Source: Pseudomonadota bacterium
GTDB taxonomy: Bacteria; Pseudomonadota; Alphaproteobacteria; Rhizobiales; Beijerinckiaceae
DNA: 7,856 bases
Assembly: GCA_021780015.1 (NCBI GenBank)
Contig: JAJXZN010000114.1
Location: forward strand, 1-7,856
Direction of reading: 5' to 3'
Under the pieces are notes generated by a model that did not search any database, was not told the DNA's origin, and was given only the letters and a program-made list of their open reading frames with translations. The number at the start of each line of letters is the position of its first letter. Positions within the stretch are counted from its first letter, which is position 1. Of this stretch, positions 1-6,710 are shown one piece after another. A program made the position numbers and the translations under genes.

Positions 1-56
1 ATCTGCCGTTCGCGCTGATTCATACATAGATCCATGTGGCTGGAGGGGTCTGTCAT
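1..56 (-). CDS. Possible start of an unidentified gene, cut by the window edge
   Basis: Reading leftward from an ATG at 56-54, the frame stays open to the window edge for 18 codons, beginning MTDPSSHMDLCMNQRERQ. It would lie 49 bp downstream of miaA on the same strand. There is no convincing Shine-Dalgarno sequence before the ATG, and 18 residues are too few to name a family. A plus-strand frame (2-88) is also open, so the coding strand is not settled. The rest of 1-105 shows no terminator with a T-run. It holds two GANTC motifs (17-21 and 87-91). Confidence 0.2.
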   Translation of the reverse strand, partial: MTDPSSHMDLCMNQRERQ

Positions 57-105
57 CTAAACAACGTACCGCAAACTTGGCAAGCTGAATCGGGACAGGC
101 TTTGC

Positions 106-1029
106 TCACGTCAGTTTACTTGCTTGCAAAAATTCTTCCGCCTCGTCAGACGTCATCCACTTAAAGCGCGGCAATTGATGCCGCGCAAAGGTGAATTGCC
201 GCTTGGCATAGGCGCGCGTATCGCGCTTGGCGTGTTCCGCCGCCGTCGCGAGATCGATTTCGCCTCTGAGATGGCGCATAATTTGCGGCACGCCGAGTGC
301 GCGCATCACCGGCAGGGCCGGATCAAGGCCTCTGCGACCGAGTGCTGCGACCTCGTCAAGAGCCCCCGATTCGAGCATCATATCAAAGCGACGGTCGATC
401 GCCGCGTTCAGGGCGGCGCGATCGGGCGCCAGGAAAATTGCCATAAAAGTGTCACTATCGAGCAGAGGCTTTGCCTTTGCCGCCTGGAAGAAGGCAAGAC
501 TTTGGCCCGTCGCCGCCTGAACTTCCAATGCGCGCAAGATACGTTGCGGATCGCTCGGCCGGAGCCGCGCCGCCATGACGGGATCGCGCGCTGCAAGCTC
601 GGCGTGAAGCGTGGCGACCGACATTGTCTGGGCCCGCGCCCGCCATTCGGCGCGGATCGGCTCGGCCACCCGCGGCATCTCCGAAAGCCCTTGCGTGAGC
701 GCCTTGAAATAAAGCCCGGTGCCGCCGACGATGATCGGCAATCGGCCCTCGTCACGCAATTCTCCGAGAATTCTGCACACGTCCTCCACATAACGGCCGA
801 CGGAATAATTGACCGCGCCGTCCACATGGCCAAAGAGCAAATGCGGCGCGCGCGCCAATTCCGCGGCCCCCGGCCGCGCCGTCAGAATGGTGAGGTCGCG
901 ATAGACCTGCATCGAATCAGCATTGACAAGCGTGCCGCCGAGACGCTCGGCGAGGCGGAGCGCAAGGTGCGACTTGCCGCTCGCCGTCGGGCCTGCAATG
1001 AGAAGCGCGGAAATCCTGTTGTCGGCCAT
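106..1029 (-). CDS. miaA: tRNA dimethylallyltransferase MiaA
   Basis: MiaA transfers a dimethylallyl group from DMAPP to N6 of adenosine 37 in tRNAs that read codons starting with U, the first step towards i6A/ms2i6A. It is a soluble P-loop enzyme. The 307-aa protein has the Walker A loop GPTASGKS at residues 13-20, the DSMQVYR segment at 38-44, VGGTGLYFKAL at 101-111 (prenyl-donor/tRNA region) and the C-terminal TRAYAKRQ block at 271-278. Length is normal for the family. The ATG is supported by an AGGAA Shine-Dalgarno six bases upstream (complement of 1036-1040), which abuts the start codon of divergent serB at 1041. Any miaA promoter must therefore lie inside serB. Past the Walker loop the motifs are standard, except that the usual Thr-Trp after KRQ is Thr-Phe. 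Identification is firm. Confidence 0.96.
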   Translation of the reverse strand: MADNRISALLIAGPTASGKSHLALRLAERLGGTLVNADSMQVYRDLTILTARPGAAELARAPHLLFGHVDGAVNYSVGRYVEDVCRILGELRDEGRLPIIVGGTGLYFKALTQGLSEMPRVAEPIRAEWRARAQTMSVATLHAELAARDPVMAARLRPSDPQRILRALEVQAATGQSLAFFQAAKAKPLLDSDTFMAIFLAPDRAALNAAIDRRFDMMLESGALDEVAALGRRGLDPALPVMRALGVPQIMRHLRGEIDLATAAEHAKRDTRAYAKRQFTFARHQLPRFKWMTSDEAEEFLQASKLT

Positions 1030-1040
1030 ACGATATTCCT

Positions 1041-1922
1041 ATGACTCATGTCGCGACACTTGTCTGCGATCCCCTGCGCCCGGCGCTGGACGAGGCTTTG
1101 CTTGCACGCATCGTCCGGCGGCTCTCGGGCGTGCGGGCGGAATGGCTCGATCCGGAGATCGCTGCGGATATTTTCTTCGCGCCCGGCGATTCCGATATCG
1201 GCAGGATTTTAATCGAACTGATCGCGGATCGGCCAATCGATATGATCGCCCAGCCCGTCGCCGACCGCCGCAAGAAGCTGCTTCTCGCGGACATGGACTC
1301 GACCATCATCGCGCAAGAAAGCGTCCACGAACTGGCCGATTTCACCGGCAAACGGGCGGAGATTGCGGCGGCGGCGCAGCGTGCCGTACGCGGCGAGGTT
1401 GCGGTCGCTCCGGCCGTGCGTGCCGGTGTCGCGCATTTCGCCGGCATTCATATCGGCGTCTTCGACAAGATCCTCGCCGAGCGCATCAGTCCGACACCGG
1501 GCGCAAAGACATTGGTCAAGACCATGCGCGACCATGGCGCCTACACGGCTCTCGTCTCCAGCAGCTTTTCCCATTTTGCCGCGCCCGTTGCGGAACAGGT
1601 CGGATTTGACGAAAGCGTCGCCAACGAGCTTGTGGTCGAGAACGAGCGGCTCACTGGCGAGGTGGCCGAACCGATCCATGACGGGACAACCAAGCGGATG
1701 ACCCTTCTGTCGCTGCGGCGGCAGCACGCCTTGCGGCCGGCCGAGACGCTCGCCGTCGGCGACGGCGCCAACGATATCGACATGCTGATGGAGGCCGGCC
1801 TCGGCGTCGGTTTCCGGCCAAAGCCTGTGCTCGCCGAGAAGGTCGCCGCCCGCCTCCACTACGCCGACCTCACGGCCCTGCTCTATGCGCAAGGTTTCCG
1901 GCGCGAAGACTTTTCAATCTGA
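1041..1922 (+). CDS. serB: Phosphoserine phosphatase family protein (SerB-like HAD hydrolase)
   Basis: SerB removes phosphate from L-phosphoserine, the last step of serine synthesis. The 293-aa protein has the alphaproteobacterial SerB layout: an N-terminal ACT-like region (about 1-75) and a HAD domain. Seen directly are DMDST at 84-88 (nucleophile Asp84, acid/base Asp86), Glu93, the Ser173 motif, Lys218 and GDGAND at 240-245 (Asp241, Asn244, Asp245). All the chemistry residues are therefore present. Aligned by hand to well-studied SerB proteins, however, the Phe and Arg that bind substrate are Val122 and Gly129, and the SGGF motif reads SSSF at 173-176. It may thus be a true SerB with altered binding or a paralogue with another substrate. 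No Shine-Dalgarno precedes the ATG, which sits 11 bp from the divergent miaA start, so transcription probably starts within miaA or the message is leaderless. The symbol rests on family and context. Confidence 0.85.
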   Translation: MTHVATLVCDPLRPALDEALLARIVRRLSGVRAEWLDPEIAADIFFAPGDSDIGRILIELIADRPIDMIAQPVADRRKKLLLADMDSTIIAQESVHELADFTGKRAEIAAAAQRAVRGEVAVAPAVRAGVAHFAGIHIGVFDKILAERISPTPGAKTLVKTMRDHGAYTALVSSSFSHFAAPVAEQVGFDESVANELVVENERLTGEVAEPIHDGTTKRMTLLSLRRQHALRPAETLAVGDGANDIDMLMEAGLGVGFRPKPVLAEKVAARLHYADLTALLYAQGFRREDFSI

Positions 1923-1926
1923 TCAA

Positions 1927-1934
1927 AAGGGGAA
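1927..1934 (+). promoter_or_regulatory. Shine-Dalgarno that fixes the GST start
   Basis: AAGGGGAA lies four bases before the GTG at 1939. It sits between the serB stop and this GTG, and it is the reason for preferring the GTG over the in-frame ATG at 1885 inside serB. Confidence 0.7.
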
Positions 1935-1938
1935 TTTC

Positions 1939-2520
1939 GTGCTCGTTCTTTATTTCTCTCCAGGTTCAAGTTCGCTCGCCGCGCATATCGCACTCAATGA
2001 GACCGGCGCGCCTTTCGAGGCGCGGCCGGTTCTCGTCGCCACGGGAACCCGCAAGCCGGAATTTCTGGCGATCAATCCCGAAGGCAAAGTGCCGAGTCTG
2101 CTGATCGACGGACGGCTTTTGACCGAAGTGCTCGCCATTCTCTTTTACTTGGGCCGGGCCTACCCGCAGGCGAAGCTCTTGCCCGGAGACATCGAAGGCG
2201 AAGCGCAAGCGCTGTCTTGGATGTCGTTTCTCGCCTCGACCGTGCATGGCGCTCGCGCCGATGCGACGCAGGGACGGGCCGCCTTTGCTTTGGCGGCGCA
2301 GAGGCTCGGCGCGGGCGAATGGGCGCTGGGCGATTATTCCGTCGTCGATATTTTTCTTTTCCGGCTCTTCTGGCGCTTCGCCGCGCGGTTCCAATTCACG
2401 CCGGACGAATTCCCAAATCTCGAAGCGCATCGCGCGCGGATGCTGGCGCGCCCCGCCGTCATCAAAACGCTCGCGGTCGAATCGGCCATCGCGGAAAAGG
2501 CGGGCCTCACTCTGCCTTGA
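1939..2520 (+). CDS. Small glutathione S-transferase-like protein (Beta-class-like)
   Basis: The product is a cytosolic GST-fold protein, expected to bind glutathione and conjugate or reduce electrophiles; its substrate is unknown. Read from the GTG it has 193 aa. The N-terminal thioredoxin-fold half contains LYFSPGSSSLAAHIAL (4-19), AINPEGKVPSL and LTEVLAI, the usual glutathione-site segments. The helical half contains FLASTVH and LGDYSVVDIFLF. It resembles Beta-class enzymes (SPGSCSL), but the class-defining Cys is Ser11. The stretch between the VH and GD landmarks is 27 residues, against about 41 in the Proteus mirabilis enzyme as I recall it, so helices 4-5 are shortened. The start is the GTG 17 bases after the serB stop, with a good Shine-Dalgarno; a longer ATG form from 1885 would overlap serB and add residues unlike the family. 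It is probably co-transcribed with serB. Its last 14 bp overlap the end of hslO on the other strand. Confidence 0.85.
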   Translation: MLVLYFSPGSSSLAAHIALNETGAPFEARPVLVATGTRKPEFLAINPEGKVPSLLIDGRLLTEVLAILFYLGRAYPQAKLLPGDIEGEAQALSWMSFLASTVHGARADATQGRAAFALAAQRLGAGEWALGDYSVVDIFLFRLFWRFAARFQFTPDEFPNLEAHRARMLARPAVIKTLAVESAIAEKAGLTLP

Positions 2521-3474
2521 AATCGTCCGGATCGAATTCGCGGTAGGTCGAGCAGAATTCGCACGTGACGCCGATCTTGCCGTTGTCGCCGACCATGTCG
2601 TCGCGCTCCTGCTGGGTAAAATTGCGCAGCATGGCGGCGATGCGTTCGTTCGAACAGCGGCAGGCTGCGCGGATCGGCTGCGGCGCGAAGACTCTGACGC
2701 CACGCTCGTGGAACAGCCGGTAAAGCAGGCGTTCGCTCGAAAGGTTCGGATCGACCAGTTCATGGTCCTCGAGCGTACCGGCGAGCGCCTTCGCCTCCGC
2801 CCAAGCATCGTCCTCGAGAATCTCGGGGACAGACGCGCCCTCCGGTATGTCACCCGGCGCAAGATCGGCGCGCCGCTGGCGCTCGACCGAGGCGGGGAGG
2901 AATTGCAGCATCAGGCCGCCGGCACGCCAGTTCGTCGCCGCGCCCGTCAGGCTTTCGGCGACGGCCAGCCGGACGAAGGTCGGAATCTGCTCGGACTGGC
3001 GGAAATATTGATGCGCGGCTTCTTCCAGCCCTTGGCCATCGAGCGCGACGACGCCCTGATAACGCGCGATATCGCTGCCTTGCTCGATCGTCAATGCCAA
3101 ATGGCCCCGGCCGAGCAATTCGGCGCCCGGCGCCGTCTCGGCGAGACGCGCCTCATCGAACCGAGCGAAGGCGCGCACCCGGTCCGGCGCATCGAAATCG
3201 ACGACGATCATATCAACGACGCCATCGCTGCGCGTCTGCAATTGCAGCCGGCCTTCCGATTTCAGCGCCGCACCGAGCAGGACGGTGAGCGCCGCCGCCT
3301 CGCCGACGAGGCGTGCGACGGCCGGCGGATAAGCATGGCGCGTGAGAATTTCATCGACCGCCGGCCCAAGCCGCACGATGCGGCCGCGCACATCGAGAGG
3401 CTCGACAGCAAAGGGCAGAACCATGTCGTCGTGAACCTGGTCGGAGACCGGGCGCAGAGGCGTATCCGCCTCGC

Positions 3475-3478
<4 letters not shown>
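2507..3478 (-). CDS. hslO: Redox-regulated chaperone Hsp33
   Basis: Hsp33 is a cytoplasmic holdase that is inactive while its cysteines bind zinc and is switched on when oxidative stress oxidises them to disulfides. The 323-aa protein shows the zinc-switch at its C-terminus: Cys273 and Cys275 (CRC) and Cys306 and Cys309 (CEFC), the CxC...CxxC pattern of the family. The N-terminal part matches the substrate-binding domain in length and character. The chosen ATG (3478-3476) overlaps the argF stop in ATGA, implying translational coupling. A GTG at 3499 would add seven residues, has no better ribosome site and is less likely. It is the last gene of the argD-argF-hslO operon. Its stop lies inside the end of the convergent GST gene, leaving no intergenic terminator. 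Confidence 0.95.
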
Positions 3479-4424
<946 letters not shown>

Positions 4425-4425
<1 letters not shown>

Positions 4426-5630
4426 CAGGCAGCTCCCCGCTGCGCCGCCTTCGCCCGCTCGGCCGAGAGCTTTTCCGCGGCGGCATTCAGGCGGGTGAGC
4501 GCCAGCGCCACCTCGGCCTCGTCGACCGTCAGCGGCGGCAGAAGGCGGACCACATTATCGCTCGCCGGGATGGTGATCAGCTTCTCGGCCAGCGCGGCCT
4601 TGACGAATTCGCCGACGGGACCGACCACCCGCAGGCCGAACATCAGACCCTGCCCGCGCACCGCCTCGATGACATCGGGGTAGCGCGTCTGCAATTCGCC
4701 GAGGCCCCGGCCGAGCGCCGCGCCCGTCTCCACCACATGGCCCAAGAATCCAGCGGCGAGGATGACATCAAGCACGGCATTGCCGACCGCGGTCGCCAGC
4801 GGATTGCCGCCATAGGTCGTGCCATGCGTGCCGGGCGTCATGCACAGGCCGACGGCGCGCGTCGTCAAAAAGGCGCCGAGCGGGAAGCCGCCGCCGATAC
4901 CCTTGGCGAGGCCCATAATGTCGGGTGTGGCGCGCGAGTGCTGATAAGCGAACAGCTTGCCAGTGCGGCCCATGCCGCTCTGCACCTCATCGAAAATCAA
5001 CAGCAGTCCGTGCTGGTCGCAGAGTGCGCGCAGCGCTTCGAGGAAGTCCGGGGCCGCAACCCGAATGCCCCCCTCGCCCTGCACCGGCTCGATGAGGATA
5101 GCCGCCGTCTGCGGCGTGATCGCAGCCTTTGCGGCGGCAAGATCGCCGAAGGGGACCTGATCGAAACCATCGAGCGGCGGTCCGAAGCCTTCGAGATATT
5201 TCGGATTGCCGCCGGCCGCGACGGCGGCGAGCGTGCGGCCGTGAAAGGCGCCCTGGAAGGTGATGATCCGGGTACGCTCCGGATGGCCGCTGACGAATTG
5301 ATGGCGACGGGCCGTCTTGATCGCCCCTTCCATCGCCTCGGTGCCGGAATTGGTGAAAAAGACGAGATCGGCGAAGCTTTCCGCGACCAGCCGCGCGCCG
5401 AGCTTTTCGGCCTGCGGAATCTCGAAAAGATTGGAGACATGCCACAACTTGCGGCCCTGATCGATCAACGTGCCGACCAAATGCGGATGCGAATGGCCGA
5501 CGCTGACGACGGCGATGCCGGCCCCGAAATCGAGATATTTGTCGCCATTCGCCGCATAGAGCCAAGCGCCCTCGCCGCGCTCGAAAGCGAGGTTGAAACG
5601 CGCATAGGTGGGCAGAAGCGACGAAGTCAC
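4425..5630 (-). CDS. argD: Acetylornithine aminotransferase
   Basis: ArgD is a PLP-dependent class-III aminotransferase that interconverts N-acetylglutamate semialdehyde and N-acetylornithine in arginine synthesis; many members also act in lysine synthesis. Read from the GTG at 5630-5628 it has 401 aa, normal for the family. Visible motifs are [11 protein letters not shown] at 95-105 (PLP phosphate region), [12 protein letters not shown] at 213-224 with Asp214 contacting the PLP ring, and [13 protein letters not shown] from 241 with the Schiff-base Lys243. The GTG start is preferred because a GGAG Shine-Dalgarno sits eight bases upstream and because the sequence from this point ([21 protein letters not shown]) is where the family homology starts. 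The frame is open further upstream to a TTG at 5732, which sits at the predicted transcription start and has no ribosome site. It is the first gene of the argD-argF-hslO operon, driven by the promoter at 5741-5769. Confidence 0.96.
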
Positions 5631-5638
5631 GGCAAAAG

Positions 5639-5643
5639 CTCCA
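5639..5643 (-). promoter_or_regulatory. Shine-Dalgarno that fixes the argD start
   Basis: On the minus strand TGGAG lies eight bases upstream of the GTG at 5630. No comparable site precedes the in-frame GTG or TTG codons further upstream, so this decides the start. Confidence 0.65.
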
Positions 5644-5707
5644 GCAAATAGCCCGGCAGCGGCGATTTTGCCCGCAGCCGGCACAGGGCGATCCCCCAAC
5701 GAAAAGT

Positions 5708-5727
5708 GCCGCTCCGGCGGGAGCGGC
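5708..5727 (-). promoter_or_regulatory. Hairpin at the 5' end of the argD leader
   Basis: A perfect 8-bp GC-rich stem (GCCGCTCC / GGAGCGGC) with a 4-base loop begins about six bases after the predicted transcription start. It is followed on the minus strand by ACTTTTCG. The short T-run makes it a weak terminator or attenuator candidate. It could equally protect the mRNA 5' end. No leader-peptide ORF rich in arginine codons was seen. Confidence 0.5.
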
Positions 5728-5740
5728 AACAAGAAAATCT

Positions 5741-5769
5741 ATTGTAGGGGGCACAGGCGCGGCGGTCAA
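5741..5769 (-). promoter_or_regulatory. Sigma-70-type promoter of the argD-argF-hslO operon
   Basis: On the minus strand, TTGACC (complement of 5764-5769) and TACAAT (complement of 5741-5746) are separated by exactly 17 bp; each matches the housekeeping consensus at five of six positions. Transcription should start near 5733-5734, giving a leader of about 104 nt before the argD GTG. This is the clearest promoter in the window. Confidence 0.75.
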
Positions 5770-5883
5770 ATACTGCGCCGAGGGCCCAACGGCCACGCGG
5801 CCAACCCCTCCAAACCGGGATTACCCCCGAGTCACAATGACGCGGCCTGTGGACCAACCCGATGGACTGTTGAAAACGCGGCC

Positions 5884-5912
5884 GCGCAAGACATGGCGAC
5901 TCTTGCGCAAGA
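5884..5912. repeat. Interlocked inverted repeat (GCGCAAGA / TCTTGCGC / GCGCAAGA)
   Basis: GCGCAAGA occurs at 5884-5891 and again at 5905-5912, exactly 21 bp apart (two helical turns). TCTTGCGC at 5901-5908 pairs with either copy: with the first it forms an 8-bp inverted repeat with a 9-base gap, and with the second a perfect 12-bp palindrome at 5901-5912. This geometry fits an operator for a dimeric regulator. The regulator is unknown. Confidence 0.5.
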
Positions 5913-5995
5913 TTCAACGGCTAGTGTAGCCTTTCAGACGTCGACTACGACATCTCGTGCGGCGGGCCATTCAAAATGCGTAACCTTTTATACGA

Positions 5996-6011
5996 CGCCG
6001 GTTTTCCGGCG
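5996..6011 (+). other. Small GC hairpin with a T4 loop upstream of gcrA
   Basis: CGCCGG and CCGGCG flank a TTTT loop, giving a perfect 6-bp stem about 96 bp before the gcrA ATG. It could be an mRNA leader structure if transcription starts upstream of it. No T-run follows, so it is not a standard terminator. Confidence 0.3.
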
Positions 6012-6095
6012 CAGCGTCGATTCCGGATTCCATCGATCGCGCCGCCGGCACCAGGTCGCGTCAGCCGCGTTCAGGCTAATTTTCCGATCCAAATC

Positions 6096-6102
6096 GAGGA
6101 GG
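6096..6102 (+). promoter_or_regulatory. Strong Shine-Dalgarno of gcrA
   Basis: GAGGAGG ends five bases before the ATG at 6108. It is close to an ideal ribosome site and fixes the gcrA start. Confidence 0.75.
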
Positions 6103-6107
6103 ACTGA

Positions 6108-6623
6108 ATGTCCTGGACCGATGAACGGGTAGAGCTTCTACGCAAACTCTGGCTCGAAGGGCTCAGCGCCAGCCAAATCGCGCGCGAGCTTTCCAATGGC
6201 ATCAGCCGCAATGCGGTGATCGGCAAGGTCCACCGGCTCGGCATGTCCGGGCGGGTCAAGGCCGCCGCCCCGGCTGTTGCCCGGCCACGGGTGAAGACGG
6301 CCCGGCCCGCCGCACATCAGCGCATGAGCGCCCCGATCGTGCGCGGCAATACGGCGCTCGCCATAAGATCACAACCGGTCGAAGCACTTTTGCCGACGCC
6401 CGAGGAAGACGTGGTGATCCCGATGTCGGAAATGGTCACGATCATGGATCTGAAGGAATCCATGTGCCGCTGGCCAATGGGCGATCCGGCCTCCGGCGAA
6501 TTCCGTTTCTGCGGCGGCAAGAAGAACGCCAATCAGAGCGGCCCCTATTGCACCTATCACAGCCGCATCGCGTACCAGCCGGTCCAGGACCGGCGCCGTG
6601 AGCGGCGCTCGCAATCGGCCTAA
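6108..6623 (+). CDS. gcrA: Cell-cycle transcription regulator GcrA
   Basis: GcrA is an alphaproteobacterial regulator that binds region 2 of sigma-70 and is recruited to promoters carrying methylated GANTC, timing cell-cycle genes. The 171-aa protein starts with the hallmark MSWTDERVELLRKLW, followed by a helix-turn-helix (about 8-45, with SASQIAREL and RNAVIGKVHRLG). A Pro/Ala/Arg-rich linker (about 46-105) leads to the C-terminal sigma-interaction domain (about 108-160, with CRWPMGDP, FRFCG, PYCTYH and AYQP). Length matches the family. The start is set by GAGGAGG five bases upstream. The segment joining the recognition helices reads ELSNGISRN, a slight departure from the common LG-G-TRN form. 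The gene stands alone, divergent from argD and convergent with phoB, and its upstream region carries five GANTC sites, suggesting methylation-linked control. Identification is firm. Confidence 0.96.
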   Translation: MSWTDERVELLRKLWLEGLSASQIARELSNGISRNAVIGKVHRLGMSGRVKAAAPAVARPRVKTARPAAHQRMSAPIVRGNTALAIRSQPVEALLPTPEEDVVIPMSEMVTIMDLKESMCRWPMGDPASGEFRFCGGKKNANQSGPYCTYHSRIAYQPVQDRRRERRSQSA

Positions 6624-6643
6624 TCGGCCATCGGGGACTAGGC

Positions 6644-6668
6644 GAAGCAATCCGTTCCGGATTGCTTC
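6644..6668. terminator. Hairpin between convergent gcrA and phoB, probable terminator
   Basis: GAAGCAATCCG (6644-6654) and CGGATTGCTTC (6658-6668) form a perfect 11-bp stem with a 3-base loop, 20 bp after the gcrA stop. Neither strand has a clear T-run after it, so intrinsic termination is uncertain. The position between convergent genes suits a two-way transcript end or a 3'-end stabiliser. Confidence 0.5.
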
Positions 6669-6690
6669 ATTGCCGATGCGTTGCACGCTG

Positions 6691-6705
6691 CCGCTCGCAG
6701 AGCGG
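6691..6705. other. Second small hairpin before the phoB stop
   Basis: CCGCTC and GAGCGG flank a 3-base loop, giving a perfect 6-bp stem six bases outside the phoB stop codon. It has no T-run on either strand. It may assist the neighbouring larger hairpin at the shared 3' end. Confidence 0.3.
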
Positions 6706-6710
6706 GGCGA

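Larger units (their letters stand above)
5829..6030. promoter_or_regulatory. Cluster of five GANTC (CcrM) sites upstream of gcrA
   Basis: GANTC occurs at 5829 (GAGTC), 5898 (GACTC), 5911, 6019 and 6026 (all GATTC). The last two form a 7-bp tandem repeat. In alphaproteobacteria CcrM methylates this motif and GcrA binds the methylated form at sigma-70 promoters. The sites are visible directly; control of gcrA by methylation or by GcrA itself is inference. Confidence 0.5.
5631..6107. other. 477-bp argD/gcrA divergent intergenic control region
   Basis: This non-coding stretch separates the divergent argD and gcrA starts. It contains the argD leader and its hairpin, a near-consensus minus-strand promoter, an interlocked inverted repeat, five GANTC sites, a T4-loop hairpin and the gcrA ribosome site. 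Frames that cross it carry no recognisable protein motif and have no matching ribosome site. The gcrA promoter is not obvious. A weak candidate is TTGCGC at 5903-5908 with TAGCCT at 5927-5932 (18-bp spacer), which would give a leader of about 170 nt. Confidence 0.7.

Noticed and set aside
21..34. Near-palindrome around CATAGATCCATG
   Set aside because: It has two mismatched positions in 12 and no T-run or repeat elsewhere; this is likely by chance.
124..1044. Long plus-strand frame opposite miaA (306 codons)
   Set aside because: It is the mirror frame of a clear miaA; the translation is Arg/His-rich with no domain, and such open antisense frames are common in GC-rich genomes.
1885..1938. Upstream ATG start for the GST gene
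   Set aside because: It overlaps the serB end, adds residues outside the GST fold, and the GTG at 1939 has a good Shine-Dalgarno.
5631..5732. N-terminal extension of ArgD from TTG or GTG codons upstream
   Set aside because: It would start at or just after the predicted transcription start without a ribosome site, and family homology begins at the GTG at 5630.
5781..5805. Repeated GGCC-AAC units near 5784-5805
   Set aside because: The units are short and GC-rich, with irregular spacing; they lie just upstream of the argD promoter, but there is too little to call an operator.
5848..5856. DnaA-box-like TGGTCCACA on the minus strand
   Set aside because: It matches the consensus at seven of nine positions only, is single, and has no AT-rich or origin features nearby.
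5608..6132. 174-codon plus-strand frame across the argD/gcrA intergenic region
   Set aside because: It overlaps the starts of both argD and gcrA, has no ribosome site and no domain-like sequence.
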